Below are positions 40,440 to 48,525 of a DNA stretch of 64,000 nt, in pieces (positions within the stretch are counted from its first letter, which is position 1; each line of letters starts with the position of its first letter). The notes under the pieces were generated by a model. It had not been told where the DNA came from, ran no database searches, and worked only from the letters and a program-made list of their open reading frames with translations. Source of the DNA: Azospirillum brasilense (GTDB lineage: Bacteria; Pseudomonadota; Alphaproteobacteria; Azospirillales; Azospirillaceae); the NCBI RefSeq assembly GCF_005222205.1, contig NZ_CP032346.1, positions 1-64,000 on the forward strand, written 5' to 3'. A program made the translations under genes and the position numbers.

Positions 40440-41426
40440 ATGCGCAGCGACTCTCCCGCATCACGGCCCGTCCTCCTGGTGACCCGGCGCCTGCCCGACG
40501 CGGTGGAGGCCCGCGCCGCGCGCGATTTCGACGCCCGGCTGAACCCGCGGGACCGCGCCCTGTCCGGCGCCGACATCGCCGCCCTGGCGGGGGAGACCGG
40601 CGCCGTCGGCATCCTCTGCACCGCCGGGGACCGGCTGGACGCCGCGGCCATCGCGGCCTTGCCGGAGGGCGTGCGGATCGTCGCCACCTTCTCGGTCGGC
40701 ACCGACCACATCGACCTCAACTCGGCCAAGGCCCGCGGGCTGATCGTCACCAACACCCCGGACGTGCTGACCGACGCGACCGCCGACATCGCGCTTCTGC
40801 TGATGCTCGGCGCGGCGCGGCGCGCCTCGGAGGGGGAGCGGATGATCCGCGCCGGTGCCTGGACCGGCTGGACGCCGACCCAGCTCCTCGGCACCCATCT
40901 GGGCGGCAAGCGGCTGGGCATCATCGGCATGGGCCGAATCGGGCAGGCGGTGGCGCAGCGGGCGCGGGCCTTCGGCATGACCATCCACTATTCCAACCGG
41001 CGCCGTCTGCCCGCGGAGCAGGAGGCCGGGGCGGTCTATCACGCCGACCCCGAGGCGATGCTGGCGGTTTGCGACGTGCTGTCGCTGCATTTCCCGGCGA
41101 CTCCGGAAACCACCCACTGGCTGAACGCCGGGCGGATCGAGCGCCTGCCGCCGGGCGCCATCGTGGTCAACACCGCCCGCGGCTCCGTCGTCGACGACGA
41201 GGCGCTGATCGCCGCCCTGGCCTCCGGGCGGCTGGCCGCCGCGGGGCTGGATGTGTTCGAGAACGAGCCGAACCTGCACCCCGGCTACCGCCGATTGGAG
41301 AACGCCTTCCTGTTGCCGCATCTGGGCAGCGCCACGGTGGAAACGCGCAACGCCATGGGCTTCAAGGCGCTCGACAACCTGGACGCATTCTTCGCCGGGG
41401 CGGCGCCGCCGGACCGCGTGGTCTGA
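40440..41426 (+). CDS. D-2-hydroxyacid dehydrogenase (glyoxylate/hydroxypyruvate reductase type)
   Basis: 328 residues. NAD(P)-binding segment IIGMGRIGQAVAQRA, catalytic Arg in NTARGSVVDDEAL, the Glu in DVFENEPNLHPG and the catalytic His in LLPHLGSATVETR are intact. The substrate pocket segment FSVGTDHIDL fits GhrB-like glyoxylate and hydroxypyruvate reductases. ATG 40440 is chosen from family alignment; the frame continues upstream for 29 codons. Divergent from eipB. Confidence 0.9.
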   Translation: MRSDSPASRPVLLVTRRLPDAVEARAARDFDARLNPRDRALSGADIAALAGETGAVGILCTAGDRLDAAAIAALPEGVRIVATFSVGTDHIDLNSAKARGLIVTNTPDVLTDATADIALLLMLGAARRASEGERMIRAGAWTGWTPTQLLGTHLGGKRLGIIGMGRIGQAVAQRARAFGMTIHYSNRRRLPAEQEAGAVYHADPEAMLAVCDVLSLHFPATPETTHWLNAGRIERLPPGAIVVNTARGSVVDDEALIAALASGRLAAAGLDVFENEPNLHPGYRRLENAFLLPHLGSATVETRNAMGFKALDNLDAFFAGAAPPDRVV

Positions 41427-41440
41427 CGTCGCCGCAAGCG

Positions 41441-41468
41441 GGCCTGTCGGGAGCCGGACAGGCCGTTT
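41441..41468 (+). terminator. probable terminator after the dehydrogenase gene
   Basis: ggcctgtc and gacaggcc form an eight-base stem with loop gggagccg, followed by gtttgtt. A/T-rich sequence to about 41525 follows and could hold the promoter of the next gene. Confidence 0.55.
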
Positions 41469-41673
41469 GTTCGGAAACGGTTCAAAATAGAAAATAAATC
41501 AAAAATAGATAAAATTTTCCGCAATGAGCTGTTCTCCCGGCAATTTCTGCCTGGGAGCGGCCTTGCCCGGCAGAAGTTGCCGGGACGAAAGGCCTAGGCG
41601 TCTGGATATCCTCATATGGCACGGCGATTGCTTATGTTCAGCGCAGCCAGTGCCGATCATGTGGAGAAAGCCC

Positions 41674-42468
41674 ATGAGCGCCGTCGTGACCACCCAGGAT
41701 TCGGACGCCCTCGCCGCCGAGCATCACGACGGACGGCCTTTCGACCGCGGGGCACACGACCGGCTGTTGCGGATGCCGCCGTTGCGTGGCTCCCGCATCG
41801 CCCATTCGGCGGTGTCCGTGGCCCTCGAGGCGTCATCCCTGGAGAGCCAGCTCGCCGAGGCCCGCGCGACCATCGCCGAACAGCGTGACCGGATCGCCTA
41901 TCTGGAAAGCCTGTCCATGACGGACGAGCTGACCGGCCTGCTGAACCGCCGCGGCTTCTTCAGCCATTTCCGGCGCGAGATCGCCGCCGCGCGGCGGCAG
42001 GGCGCCAAGGGAAGCGGGAAGGGCGGCGGCGTGCTGGTCATCATCGATCTGGACGGCTTCAAGCGAATCAACGACACCCATGGACACATGGCCGGCGACG
42101 CCTATCTGCGGCAGGTCGCGCGGTTGCTCGTCGGGTCGGTCCGAGAGGAGGATGTGGTGGCCCGGCTGGGCGGCGACGAGTTCGCCCTGTTGCTGACCAA
42201 AACCGACGCGGCTTGCGGCGACCTCCGTGCCCGCCAGATCGCCGTAGCGGCGGGGCGCCGCAGCGTGCGGTGGAACAACGCCGACCTGCCGATCCGCTTC
42301 TCGTTCGGGGTGCAATCCTACGGTGCCGACGACCGGGAGGAGGAGGTGATGCGCCTTGCCGATTCCCGCATGTACAGCAACAAGGCCGGGCGCCGCCCGC
42401 GCTCCGCGGGGCGCAAGGTGGGGAACCCGCCCGGTCACTGCGCGGCGAACCGGCGGACCATCGCCTGA
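41674..42468 (+). CDS. GGDEF diguanylate cyclase
   Basis: 264 residues. An N-terminal helical part with a coiled coil (SLESQLAEARATIAEQRDRI, LESLSMTDELTGLLNRRG) leads to a GGDEF domain with active site RLGGDEFALL and inhibitory RxxD five residues before it (REED). Synthesises cyclic-di-GMP and is probably product-inhibited. ATG 41674 follows GGAG by seven bases. No membrane segment or receiver, so its input is unknown. The first gene of a block with a kinase, DivK and PleD. Confidence 0.87.
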   Translation: MSAVVTTQDSDALAAEHHDGRPFDRGAHDRLLRMPPLRGSRIAHSAVSVALEASSLESQLAEARATIAEQRDRIAYLESLSMTDELTGLLNRRGFFSHFRREIAAARRQGAKGSGKGGGVLVIIDLDGFKRINDTHGHMAGDAYLRQVARLLVGSVREEDVVARLGGDEFALLLTKTDAACGDLRARQIAVAAGRRSVRWNNADLPIRFSFGVQSYGADDREEEVMRLADSRMYSNKAGRRPRSAGRKVGNPPGHCAANRRTIA

Positions 42469-42578
42469 ACCGGGCGCCGCTGCGGAACAATGGCATCGGG
42501 CAGCCTGTCGCACCCCCCAGGCCGGGCTTGACCGGATGGCCGATCCCACCGCAGCATCTGCACCTTTCCGTCGCAAAG

Positions 42579-44312
42579 GTGCCTGTCCTGAACACGTCTT
42601 CGGGTCGTCCGAATCCCTTCACATCCCCGTCCGCGATCAGCGGGCCGGCCGCAAGGCCGCCCGGTGGGATACAGCCTCACGGTGCTCTCGTGGCGCTGAA
42701 CGGCGACGGCGAGACGATCCAGGCCTGCAGCGCCAACAGCGCGGATTTCCTCGGCCTGGCCCCGGAACGGCTGCTCGGCCGCAGCGTGGGGGTGCTTGGC
42801 CTCCCCGAGCTTGCGGATCTGCTGACGAAACTGCGCGCTCTGCCGCCGGGCCTGCGGGCGCTGGGGGTGCACGCGTCCGTCACGCCGCCGGGAGGCCTGC
42901 CGCTGCCGGCCTTCCTGCACGAGCACGGCGGGCAGGTGATCCTTGAGGTGGAAAGGCCGCCCGCCGGCGTCGAGCGCTGGCCCGCCACGGCGGCGCCGGC
43001 CGGCCTGCTGCCGGGGATCGCGTCCCTGCGCGGCGTCGCGGCGATGGAGGCCATGGCGGCCCACACCGCCCAGACCGTCCGCCGGCTCACCGGCATGGAC
43101 CGCGTGATCGTCTGCCGTTTCGACGAGTCCGGCAACGGGGAGGTCGTGGCGAGGGACGAGGCGCCGGACTGGAGTCACGCCGCTTCGGAGATCCGTCCCG
43201 GCGCGACCTTGCCGGCGAGCGCCTTCGACCGTGGGCCGGACGGATTTCCGCGGTTGCGCGTGGTCCTCGACCATTGGGCCGAACCGGTTCCTCTCCTGCG
43301 CGTCGACGCGGCGGTTCCGCCGCCCGATCTGGCCCACGCGCATCTTCGCAGCCCGCCTCCGGCGCGCCGGGAGTTCCTGCGGCGCATGGGAGCCGGGGCG
43401 GCCCTGACCGTGCCGATCATCCATGGCGGCAAGACGTGGGGCGTGATTTCCGGCCACCGCCGACGGCCCCAGGGGATGCCGCCGTCGGTCCGGATGCTGG
43501 CCGCCATGGCCGCCGACGCGCTCGGCCTCATGCTGGACGGCGCCGAACGCGCGATGGACAGGGAGCGCCGGGCCGCCCACGCGGCGCGCCAAGCGGAGGC
43601 GAGCCGGGCCAAGTCCGACTTCCTGACGGGCATGAGCCACGAGCTTCGCACCCCGCTCAACGTCATCATCGGCTATTCCGATTTTCTGCTGCATCCGGGC
43701 ACCGGCCCGCTGACCGACCGGCAGCGCGACTGCATCGGCAACATCCGCGCCTCCGGCACGCATCTCCTTGAACTCATCAACGATGTGCTGGATCTGTCGA
43801 AGATCGAGGCCGGCCATATCGACCTGAACGACGAGGAGGTGGACGTCGCGGTGCTGGTGGGCGAGGTCTACGCCCTTCAGGAACTGGCGCTGTCCTCCGC
43901 CGGGCTGACCTTCGACGCGCAGTTCCCCCGTCCGCTGCCGCGCCTGCGCGCGGACCGTCGTTCGCTGCGGCAGATCCTTCTGAACCTGTTGTCCAACGCC
44001 GTGAAGTTCACCCCGGCCGGCGGTCGGGTCACCATCGACGTGACGCGCACGACGGAGCGGACCGGGACCGGGCTGCGCATCGCGGTGATCGACACCGGGA
44101 TCGGCATCCCGGAGGAACACCGCCCCATCGTCCTGGAACCCTTCCGCCAAGTGCCGGGAGAGCGCATCCGCGGCGGCGCCGGAACCGGTTTGGGCCTGCC
44201 CATCGTGCGGTCCCTGGTGGAAGCCCATGGCGGGCGGCTGGTGTTGAACAGCGTGCCGGGGCAAGGCACGCGGATCGATCTCCATTTCCCGGCGGAGCGG
44301 GTGATCGCGTGA
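42579..44312 (+). CDS. phytochrome-like histidine kinase lacking PHY domain and chromophore residues
   Basis: About 577 residues. The N-terminus is PAS_2-like (GGIQPHGALVALNGDGETIQ), then a phytochrome-type GAF (RRLTGMDRVIVCRFDESGNGE, then EPVPLLRVDAAVP, and FLRRMGAGAALTVPIIHGGKTWGVIS). HisKA (FLTGMSHELRTPLNVIIGY) follows directly, with HATPase_c (NLLSNAVKFTPAGG, DTGIGIPEEH, GAGTGLGLPIVRSL). The biliverdin-binding Cys that normally precedes the IQPHG segment, the DIP motif and the entire PHY domain are absent. A light role is therefore doubtful. The start is uncertain: GTG 42579 is the best choice by domain position, but no clear Shine-Dalgarno is present. Confidence 0.82.
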   Translation: MPVLNTSSGRPNPFTSPSAISGPAARPPGGIQPHGALVALNGDGETIQACSANSADFLGLAPERLLGRSVGVLGLPELADLLTKLRALPPGLRALGVHASVTPPGGLPLPAFLHEHGGQVILEVERPPAGVERWPATAAPAGLLPGIASLRGVAAMEAMAAHTAQTVRRLTGMDRVIVCRFDESGNGEVVARDEAPDWSHAASEIRPGATLPASAFDRGPDGFPRLRVVLDHWAEPVPLLRVDAAVPPPDLAHAHLRSPPPARREFLRRMGAGAALTVPIIHGGKTWGVISGHRRRPQGMPPSVRMLAAMAADALGLMLDGAERAMDRERRAAHAARQAEASRAKSDFLTGMSHELRTPLNVIIGYSDFLLHPGTGPLTDRQRDCIGNIRASGTHLLELINDVLDLSKIEAGHIDLNDEEVDVAVLVGEVYALQELALSSAGLTFDAQFPRPLPRLRADRRSLRQILLNLLSNAVKFTPAGGRVTIDVTRTTERTGTGLRIAVIDTGIGIPEEHRPIVLEPFRQVPGERIRGGAGTGLGLPIVRSLVEAHGGRLVLNSVPGQGTRIDLHFPAERVIA

Positions 44313-44404
44313 TGGAAACCGTGGAATTCCTGGGACTTCTCGGGATGTGGCGGGCCGCGAAGGGCATCGCTAACGACAATTTAACCGTCGCGGCGGAACA
44401 GTGA
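44312..44404 (+). CDS. possible 30-residue peptide coupled to the kinase
   Basis: ATG overlaps the kinase stop as ATGA. The product [20 protein letters not shown] plus ten more residues is short and mildly amphipathic. Only its position supports translation; it may be an artefact of the intergenic sequence. Confidence 0.25.
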   Translation: METVEFLGLLGMWRAAKGIANDNLTVAAEQ

Positions 44405-44498
44405 ACGGGATATACCGGTCTTTCCGGGTGTGGTCGCTGCAAGCCGGAGCGCGGGTGGCACGACGCCTGCGGAACCGAACAGCCCCAAGAAGGCGCCG

Positions 44499-44876
44499 AT
44501 GGACGACCGAACCGTGAAGCGTGTCCTGATCGTCGAGGACAACGAGCTGAACATGAAGCTCTTCCACGATCTGCTGGAAGCGCACGGCTACGCGACGCTT
44601 CAGACCCGCAACGGGATGGATGCCCTGTCCATCGCGCGGGAGCACCGGCCCGACCTGATCCTGATGGACATCCAGCTGCCCGAGGTGTCGGGGCTGGAGG
44701 TCACGCGCTGGATCAAGGATGATCCCGAACTGGCAAGCATTCCGATCATCGCGGTGACCGCCTTCGCGATGAAGGGGGACGAGGAGAAGATCCGGGAGGG
44801 CGGCTGCGAGGACTACATCGCCAAGCCGATTTCGGTGACGAAGTTCCTGCAAGCCGTTCAGAAGTTCCTTCGCTAA
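44499..44876 (+). CDS. divK: single-domain response regulator DivK
   Basis: 125 residues, receiver only. [20 protein letters not shown], phospho-Asp in [13 protein letters not shown], Thr in AVTAFAMKG and Lys in YIAKPISV. In Caulobacter DivK relays phosphate from PleC/DivJ to control CckA and thus CtrA and cell polarity. The start is ATG 44499, and pleD begins 27 bases downstream: the typical alphaproteobacterial divK-pleD pair. Confidence 0.94.
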   Translation: MDDRTVKRVLIVEDNELNMKLFHDLLEAHGYATLQTRNGMDALSIAREHRPDLILMDIQLPEVSGLEVTRWIKDDPELASIPIIAVTAFAMKGDEEKIREGGCEDYIAKPISVTKFLQAVQKFLR

Positions 44877-44903
44877 CCTTTTACGGGATCGGTCGCACGC
44901 TCC

Positions 44904-46301
44904 ATGTCCGCTCGCGTTCTCGTCGTCGATGATGTCCTTCCGAACGTGAAGCTGCTCGCGGCGAAGCTGACGCGCGAGTATTTCAACGTCATCACCGCCA
45001 GCAACGGCCCCGAGGCGTTGGAAGCGGTCCGGCGGGAGTCGCCGGACATCGTGCTGCTCGACGTCATGATGCCCGGCATGGACGGATTCGAGGTCTGTGA
45101 GAAGATCCGCTCCGACCCCGCGACCATGCACATCCCGGTGGTGATGGTCACCGCCCTGTCCGACGGCGCCGATCGCGTGCGCGGGCTGGAGGCCGGAGCC
45201 GACGACTTCCTGACCAAGCCGGTCAACGACGTGGCCCTGTTCGCGCGGGTGCGCTCGCTCGTCCGCCTGAAGATGATGATGGACGAATGGCGGCTGCGCG
45301 AGACCACCTCCGGCCAGTTCGGGGTCCTGGAGCCGACCGGCACGCTGCACAGCGAATCCTTCGAGGGCGCCCGCATCCTGGTGCTGGATGATTCACGGCT
45401 CGATCTGGCCAAGATCGCCGAGACGCTGCAGCGCGACCATGGCCATGTCATGTCCGCCGCGACCTGCGCCACGGCGCTGGAGCGCGCGCTGAGCGACGAT
45501 CTGGATCTCGTGGTGATCAGCCTGACCCTGATGAACGAGGACGGGCTGCGCCTGTGCTCCCAGCTCCGCTCCCACGAGCGCACGCGCCAGGTGCCGATCC
45601 TGCTCGTGGAGGAGGAGGGCGACCTGAACCGGGTCGCCAAGGGGCTGGAACTGGGCGCCAACGATTACGTCATCAAGCCGATCGACCGGAACGAGCTTCT
45701 GGCCCGCGCGCGCACCCAGATCCGCCGCAAGCGCTATCAGGAGCGGCTGCGGGCGAACTACGAGCAGAGCCTGTCCATGGCCCTGACCGACAGCCTGACG
45801 GGGGTCTTCAACCGCCGCTACATCAACGCCCACCTGCCGCGGCTGCTGGAGCGGGCGATCGACAACCACAAGCCGGTGGCGATCCTGCTGTTCGACATCG
45901 ACCATTTCAAGGTGGTCAACGACAGCTACGGCCACACCGTGGGCGACGAGGTTCTCAAAGAGGTGTCCAATCGCGCCAGCCGCAACCTGCGCACCTTCGA
46001 TCTGGTGGCGCGGCTCGGCGGCGAGGAGTTCGTGGTGATCCTGCCGGACACCGACGCCGAAGCGGCGCTGTCGGTGGCGGAGCGGTTGCGCACCCGCATC
46101 GCCGACACGCTGTTCAAGGTGAGCGCCGATGCCGGCGAGATCCCGGTCACCGTGTCCATCGGCGTCGCGGCCGGCGGCCGGCTCGGCGACACCGCCGAAG
46201 GGCTGATCCGCCGGGCCGACGAGGCGCTCTACGAGGCCAAGCGCTCCGGGCGCAACCGCAGCGTCGCCGACCCCCGCGCCAACGCCCTGCAGTCGCCCTG
46301 A
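44904..46301 (+). CDS. pleD: response regulator diguanylate cyclase PleD
   Basis: 465 residues: REC1 (VLLDVMMPGMDG with the phospho-Asp, Lys in FLTKPVND), REC2 (about 155-270) and GGDEF. REC2 has Ser at the phospho-Asp position (LVVISLTLMNEDG), as expected for the dimerisation adaptor of PleD. The GGEEF active site (ARLGGEEFVVIL) and inhibitory RTFD five residues earlier are intact. Phosphorylation-driven dimerisation makes cyclic-di-GMP, in Caulobacter at the stalked pole. Confidence 0.95.
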   Translation: MSARVLVVDDVLPNVKLLAAKLTREYFNVITASNGPEALEAVRRESPDIVLLDVMMPGMDGFEVCEKIRSDPATMHIPVVMVTALSDGADRVRGLEAGADDFLTKPVNDVALFARVRSLVRLKMMMDEWRLRETTSGQFGVLEPTGTLHSESFEGARILVLDDSRLDLAKIAETLQRDHGHVMSAATCATALERALSDDLDLVVISLTLMNEDGLRLCSQLRSHERTRQVPILLVEEEGDLNRVAKGLELGANDYVIKPIDRNELLARARTQIRRKRYQERLRANYEQSLSMALTDSLTGVFNRRYINAHLPRLLERAIDNHKPVAILLFDIDHFKVVNDSYGHTVGDEVLKEVSNRASRNLRTFDLVARLGGEEFVVILPDTDAEAALSVAERLRTRIADTLFKVSADAGEIPVTVSIGVAAGGRLGDTAEGLIRRADEALYEAKRSGRNRSVADPRANALQSP

Positions 46302-46365
46302 CCGGGGCCGGGCTGATCCCCGCCGGGATCTTCCGGGGCTTCCCCGCGAAGCAGGGGCTCCCCGC

Positions 46366-46413
46366 ACAAGCAAAGGGCCAGACAAGCAAAGGTCTAGACA
46401 AGCAAAAGGCCGC
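46366..46413. repeat. three tandem 16-bp units downstream of pleD
   Basis: acaagcaaagggccag, acaagcaaaggtctag and acaagcaaaaggccgc follow each other without gaps, with the third running into the terminator stem. A local duplication of the terminator's left side is the simplest explanation. Confidence 0.65.
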
Positions 46414-46430
46414 CGAAAGGCGGCCTTTCT
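46405..46430. terminator. bidirectional terminator between pleD and rpmG
   Basis: aaaggccgcc-gaaa-ggcggccttt, ten base pairs with a stable GNRA loop and A/T ends on both sides. Confidence 0.8.
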
Positions 46431-46454
46431 GATTCCGGTAGTCCCGGGGAAACC

Positions 46455-46622
46455 TTACTTGATCTTGGCTTCCTTGAACTCGACGTGCTTGCGAGCCACC
46501 GGGTCGTACTTGCGGAACGACAGCTTCTCGGTGGTCTTCTTCGGGTTCTTCTTCTTCACGTAGAAGAAGCCGGTGTCGGCCGTGCTCACCAGCTTGATGA
46601 GGACGGTGTTCTGCTTCGCCAT
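46455..46622 (-). CDS. rpmG: 50S ribosomal protein L33
   Basis: 55 residues, basic ([20 protein letters not shown], then [20 protein letters not shown]). Length and sequence are typical of the alphaproteobacterial L33 that lacks zinc-binding cysteines. ATG 46622. A hairpin with arms gtagcggg/cccgctac (46676-46699) lies 54 bases ahead of the start in the leader or at the end of the upstream protease transcript. Confidence 0.97.
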   Translation of the reverse strand: MAKQNTVLIKLVSTADTGFFYVKKKNPKKTTEKLSFRKYDPVARKHVEFKEAKIK

Positions 46623-46783
46623 GATCTCAATCCCGACTAAAAATCCGTGACCCGCCAGCCCGGCGGGGCGGCGTCGTAGCGGGGGAAGATACCCGCTACA
46701 GCCGCGATGTCAAGCCTTTGTAAAGTGCCAAGAAGCGCGGATCCGAGTCCTTTTTTCGCCTGCAAATCGGGGCGGAAAACGAC

Positions 46784-48373
46784 TCAGCGCTCCGCCACGG
46801 TGTTGGTCGAGGACAGGGCGACCGCGCGCTGATAAAGCGCCGGTTCGGCAAGAAGGCGCAGCGCCACTTTCAGATCCAGTTCCGGCTCATGCTCCTTCCA
46901 GGGGCAGGCCTCGCGCAGGCGGGTCAGCGCCTCCTCGTCGTCGGCGGCACGGGCGCGCCAGCCGGCGAACTGGGTCATCGGGCGCGCCCGGCCGTCGCGC
47001 AGGTCGGACAGCAGGGCGACGGGGTCGTCCTGGCCGGTGCGGCTGGTGCAGACCGTCGGCTGCACGCCCTGGCGATGCAGGGTGTAGCCGGCGGGCGTGT
47101 AGATGCGGCTCCAGGTCAGGAACAACTCGCCGTCGTTGGGCAGGCGGGTCACCGTCTGGACGCTGCCCTTGCCGTAGGAGGAGGCGCCGACCACCACCGC
47201 GCGGCCCGAGTCCTGAAGGGCGGCGGCCACCACCTCGGCGGAGGAGGCGGAGCGCCCGTCCACCAGAACCACCAGCGGCATCCCCTCGGCGATGTCGTCG
47301 GGACCGGCTTCGAAGCGCTGGCGGCTGTCGGGGTGGCGGCCCTCGGTCGTGATGATCTTGCCCTGGGCGATGAACAGGTCGGCCACGGCGACCGCTTGGT
47401 CGAGCAGGCCGCCGGGGTTGCCGCGCAGGTCGAGCACGAAGCCGCGCAGGCCCTTGCCCATGCTCTGCCGCGTGCCGAGGACGGCGTCGCGCAGGTTGGA
47501 GGCGGTGGCGGCGTTGAAACGGTCCACCTTGAGCACGCCGACCTGTTCGGACACGCTGGCGTTCACGGTGTTGGGAACCACGCGCTCGCGGCGGAGGGGG
47601 GCGCGGCGCGGCGGGTTGTTGTCGCGCGCCACGGTGAGCAGGACCATGGTCCCGGTCGGGCCGCGCAGGCGGTCGCGCATGTCCGATTCGCTCAGGCGCG
47701 CGGTCAGGTCGCCGTCGATGGCGAGAAGCTGGTCGCCGCTGCGGATGCCGGCGCGGTCGGCCGGGCTGCGCGGCAGCACGTTGCGGATCAGGGTGCGCCC
47801 GTTCGCCGTTTCCAGCGACAGGCCGATCCCGCCATAGCCCTCGCGCTGGGCGCGCTCGCTGGTGGCGCGCTGGGTGCCGGTGTAGCGGGAATAACCGTCG
47901 AGGTCCGACATCACGGAATCGAGGACGACCTGATAGACCCGCTCGGGCACCGCCTGATAGAGGGTGGGCGAATAAAGGCGGGCGCGCTCCACCGCCTTGG
48001 TGGTCAGTGCGGCCCAGCCGGCGGCATCGGACAGGGACGGCGCGGCGTACTCGCCGATCAGGCTTCCGGACACGTACAGACGTACGGTGTTGCCCTGACG
48101 CTCGGCGCGGGCGGTCGGGTCGATGGTTGCGAGGCCCTTAAGGCCGTCCAGCCCGAGACGGCCGAAATCGACCTGCTGCAGATACACCTCGGCGATCTTG
48201 CCGTACGCGACGGCGAAGACCTGTTCGCTGATGAAGGCGGCTTCGGTCGCGGCGGCTTCGGCCGGACGGGGCAGCGCCCCGCCAAGGCTTCCGAGGCCGA
48301 CCGCGAGCATGGCGGCCGCGAGCGGGACCGAAAGACGCCCGCGCGGCGAAATTCCTCGTTTCCGTATGCCCAT
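46784..48373 (-). CDS. S41-family C-terminal processing protease
   Basis: 529 residues with a signal peptide or anchor (about 1-41). A helical N-terminal domain is followed by a PDZ domain (YGGIGLSLETANGRTLIRNV, RSPADRAGIRSGDQLLAIDG) and the S41 catalytic core: VLDLRGNPGGLLDQAV, nucleophile Ser in VDGRSASSAEVVAAAL and Lys in SYGKGSVQT. A periplasmic Ctp-type peptidase. It differs from classic CtpA in its longer N-terminal region (about 180 residues before PDZ). Same strand as rnr and rpmG. Confidence 0.9.
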   Translation of the reverse strand: MGIRKRGISPRGRLSVPLAAAMLAVGLGSLGGALPRPAEAAATEAAFISEQVFAVAYGKIAEVYLQQVDFGRLGLDGLKGLATIDPTARAERQGNTVRLYVSGSLIGEYAAPSLSDAAGWAALTTKAVERARLYSPTLYQAVPERVYQVVLDSVMSDLDGYSRYTGTQRATSERAQREGYGGIGLSLETANGRTLIRNVLPRSPADRAGIRSGDQLLAIDGDLTARLSESDMRDRLRGPTGTMVLLTVARDNNPPRRAPLRRERVVPNTVNASVSEQVGVLKVDRFNAATASNLRDAVLGTRQSMGKGLRGFVLDLRGNPGGLLDQAVAVADLFIAQGKIITTEGRHPDSRQRFEAGPDDIAEGMPLVVLVDGRSASSAEVVAAALQDSGRAVVVGASSYGKGSVQTVTRLPNDGELFLTWSRIYTPAGYTLHRQGVQPTVCTSRTGQDDPVALLSDLRDGRARPMTQFAGWRARAADDEEALTRLREACPWKEHEPELDLKVALRLLAEPALYQRAVALSSTNTVAER

Positions 48374-48525
48374 GGCGCGCCGTACGCGGCCTCCTTTCCC
48401 ACAGGCGGACCCGGATGGTTGCCCACCGGATTCGAACGGATAAGGAATAGCACTTCAGAAATGTGGGCTGGCGGGACAAAAGACGGGGGCAAGACTCTTT
48501 GTCGTGGAATGTCCACCACTGTGAC

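Noticed and set aside
42213..42578. Longer N-terminus of the phytochrome-like kinase
   Set aside because: It would overlap the GGDEF gene by 250 bases and reads as Arg/Pro/Gly-rich shadow sequence.
44312..44404. 30-residue peptide as a firm gene
   Set aside because: Kept only as a low-confidence feature: the overlap with the kinase stop is its sole support.
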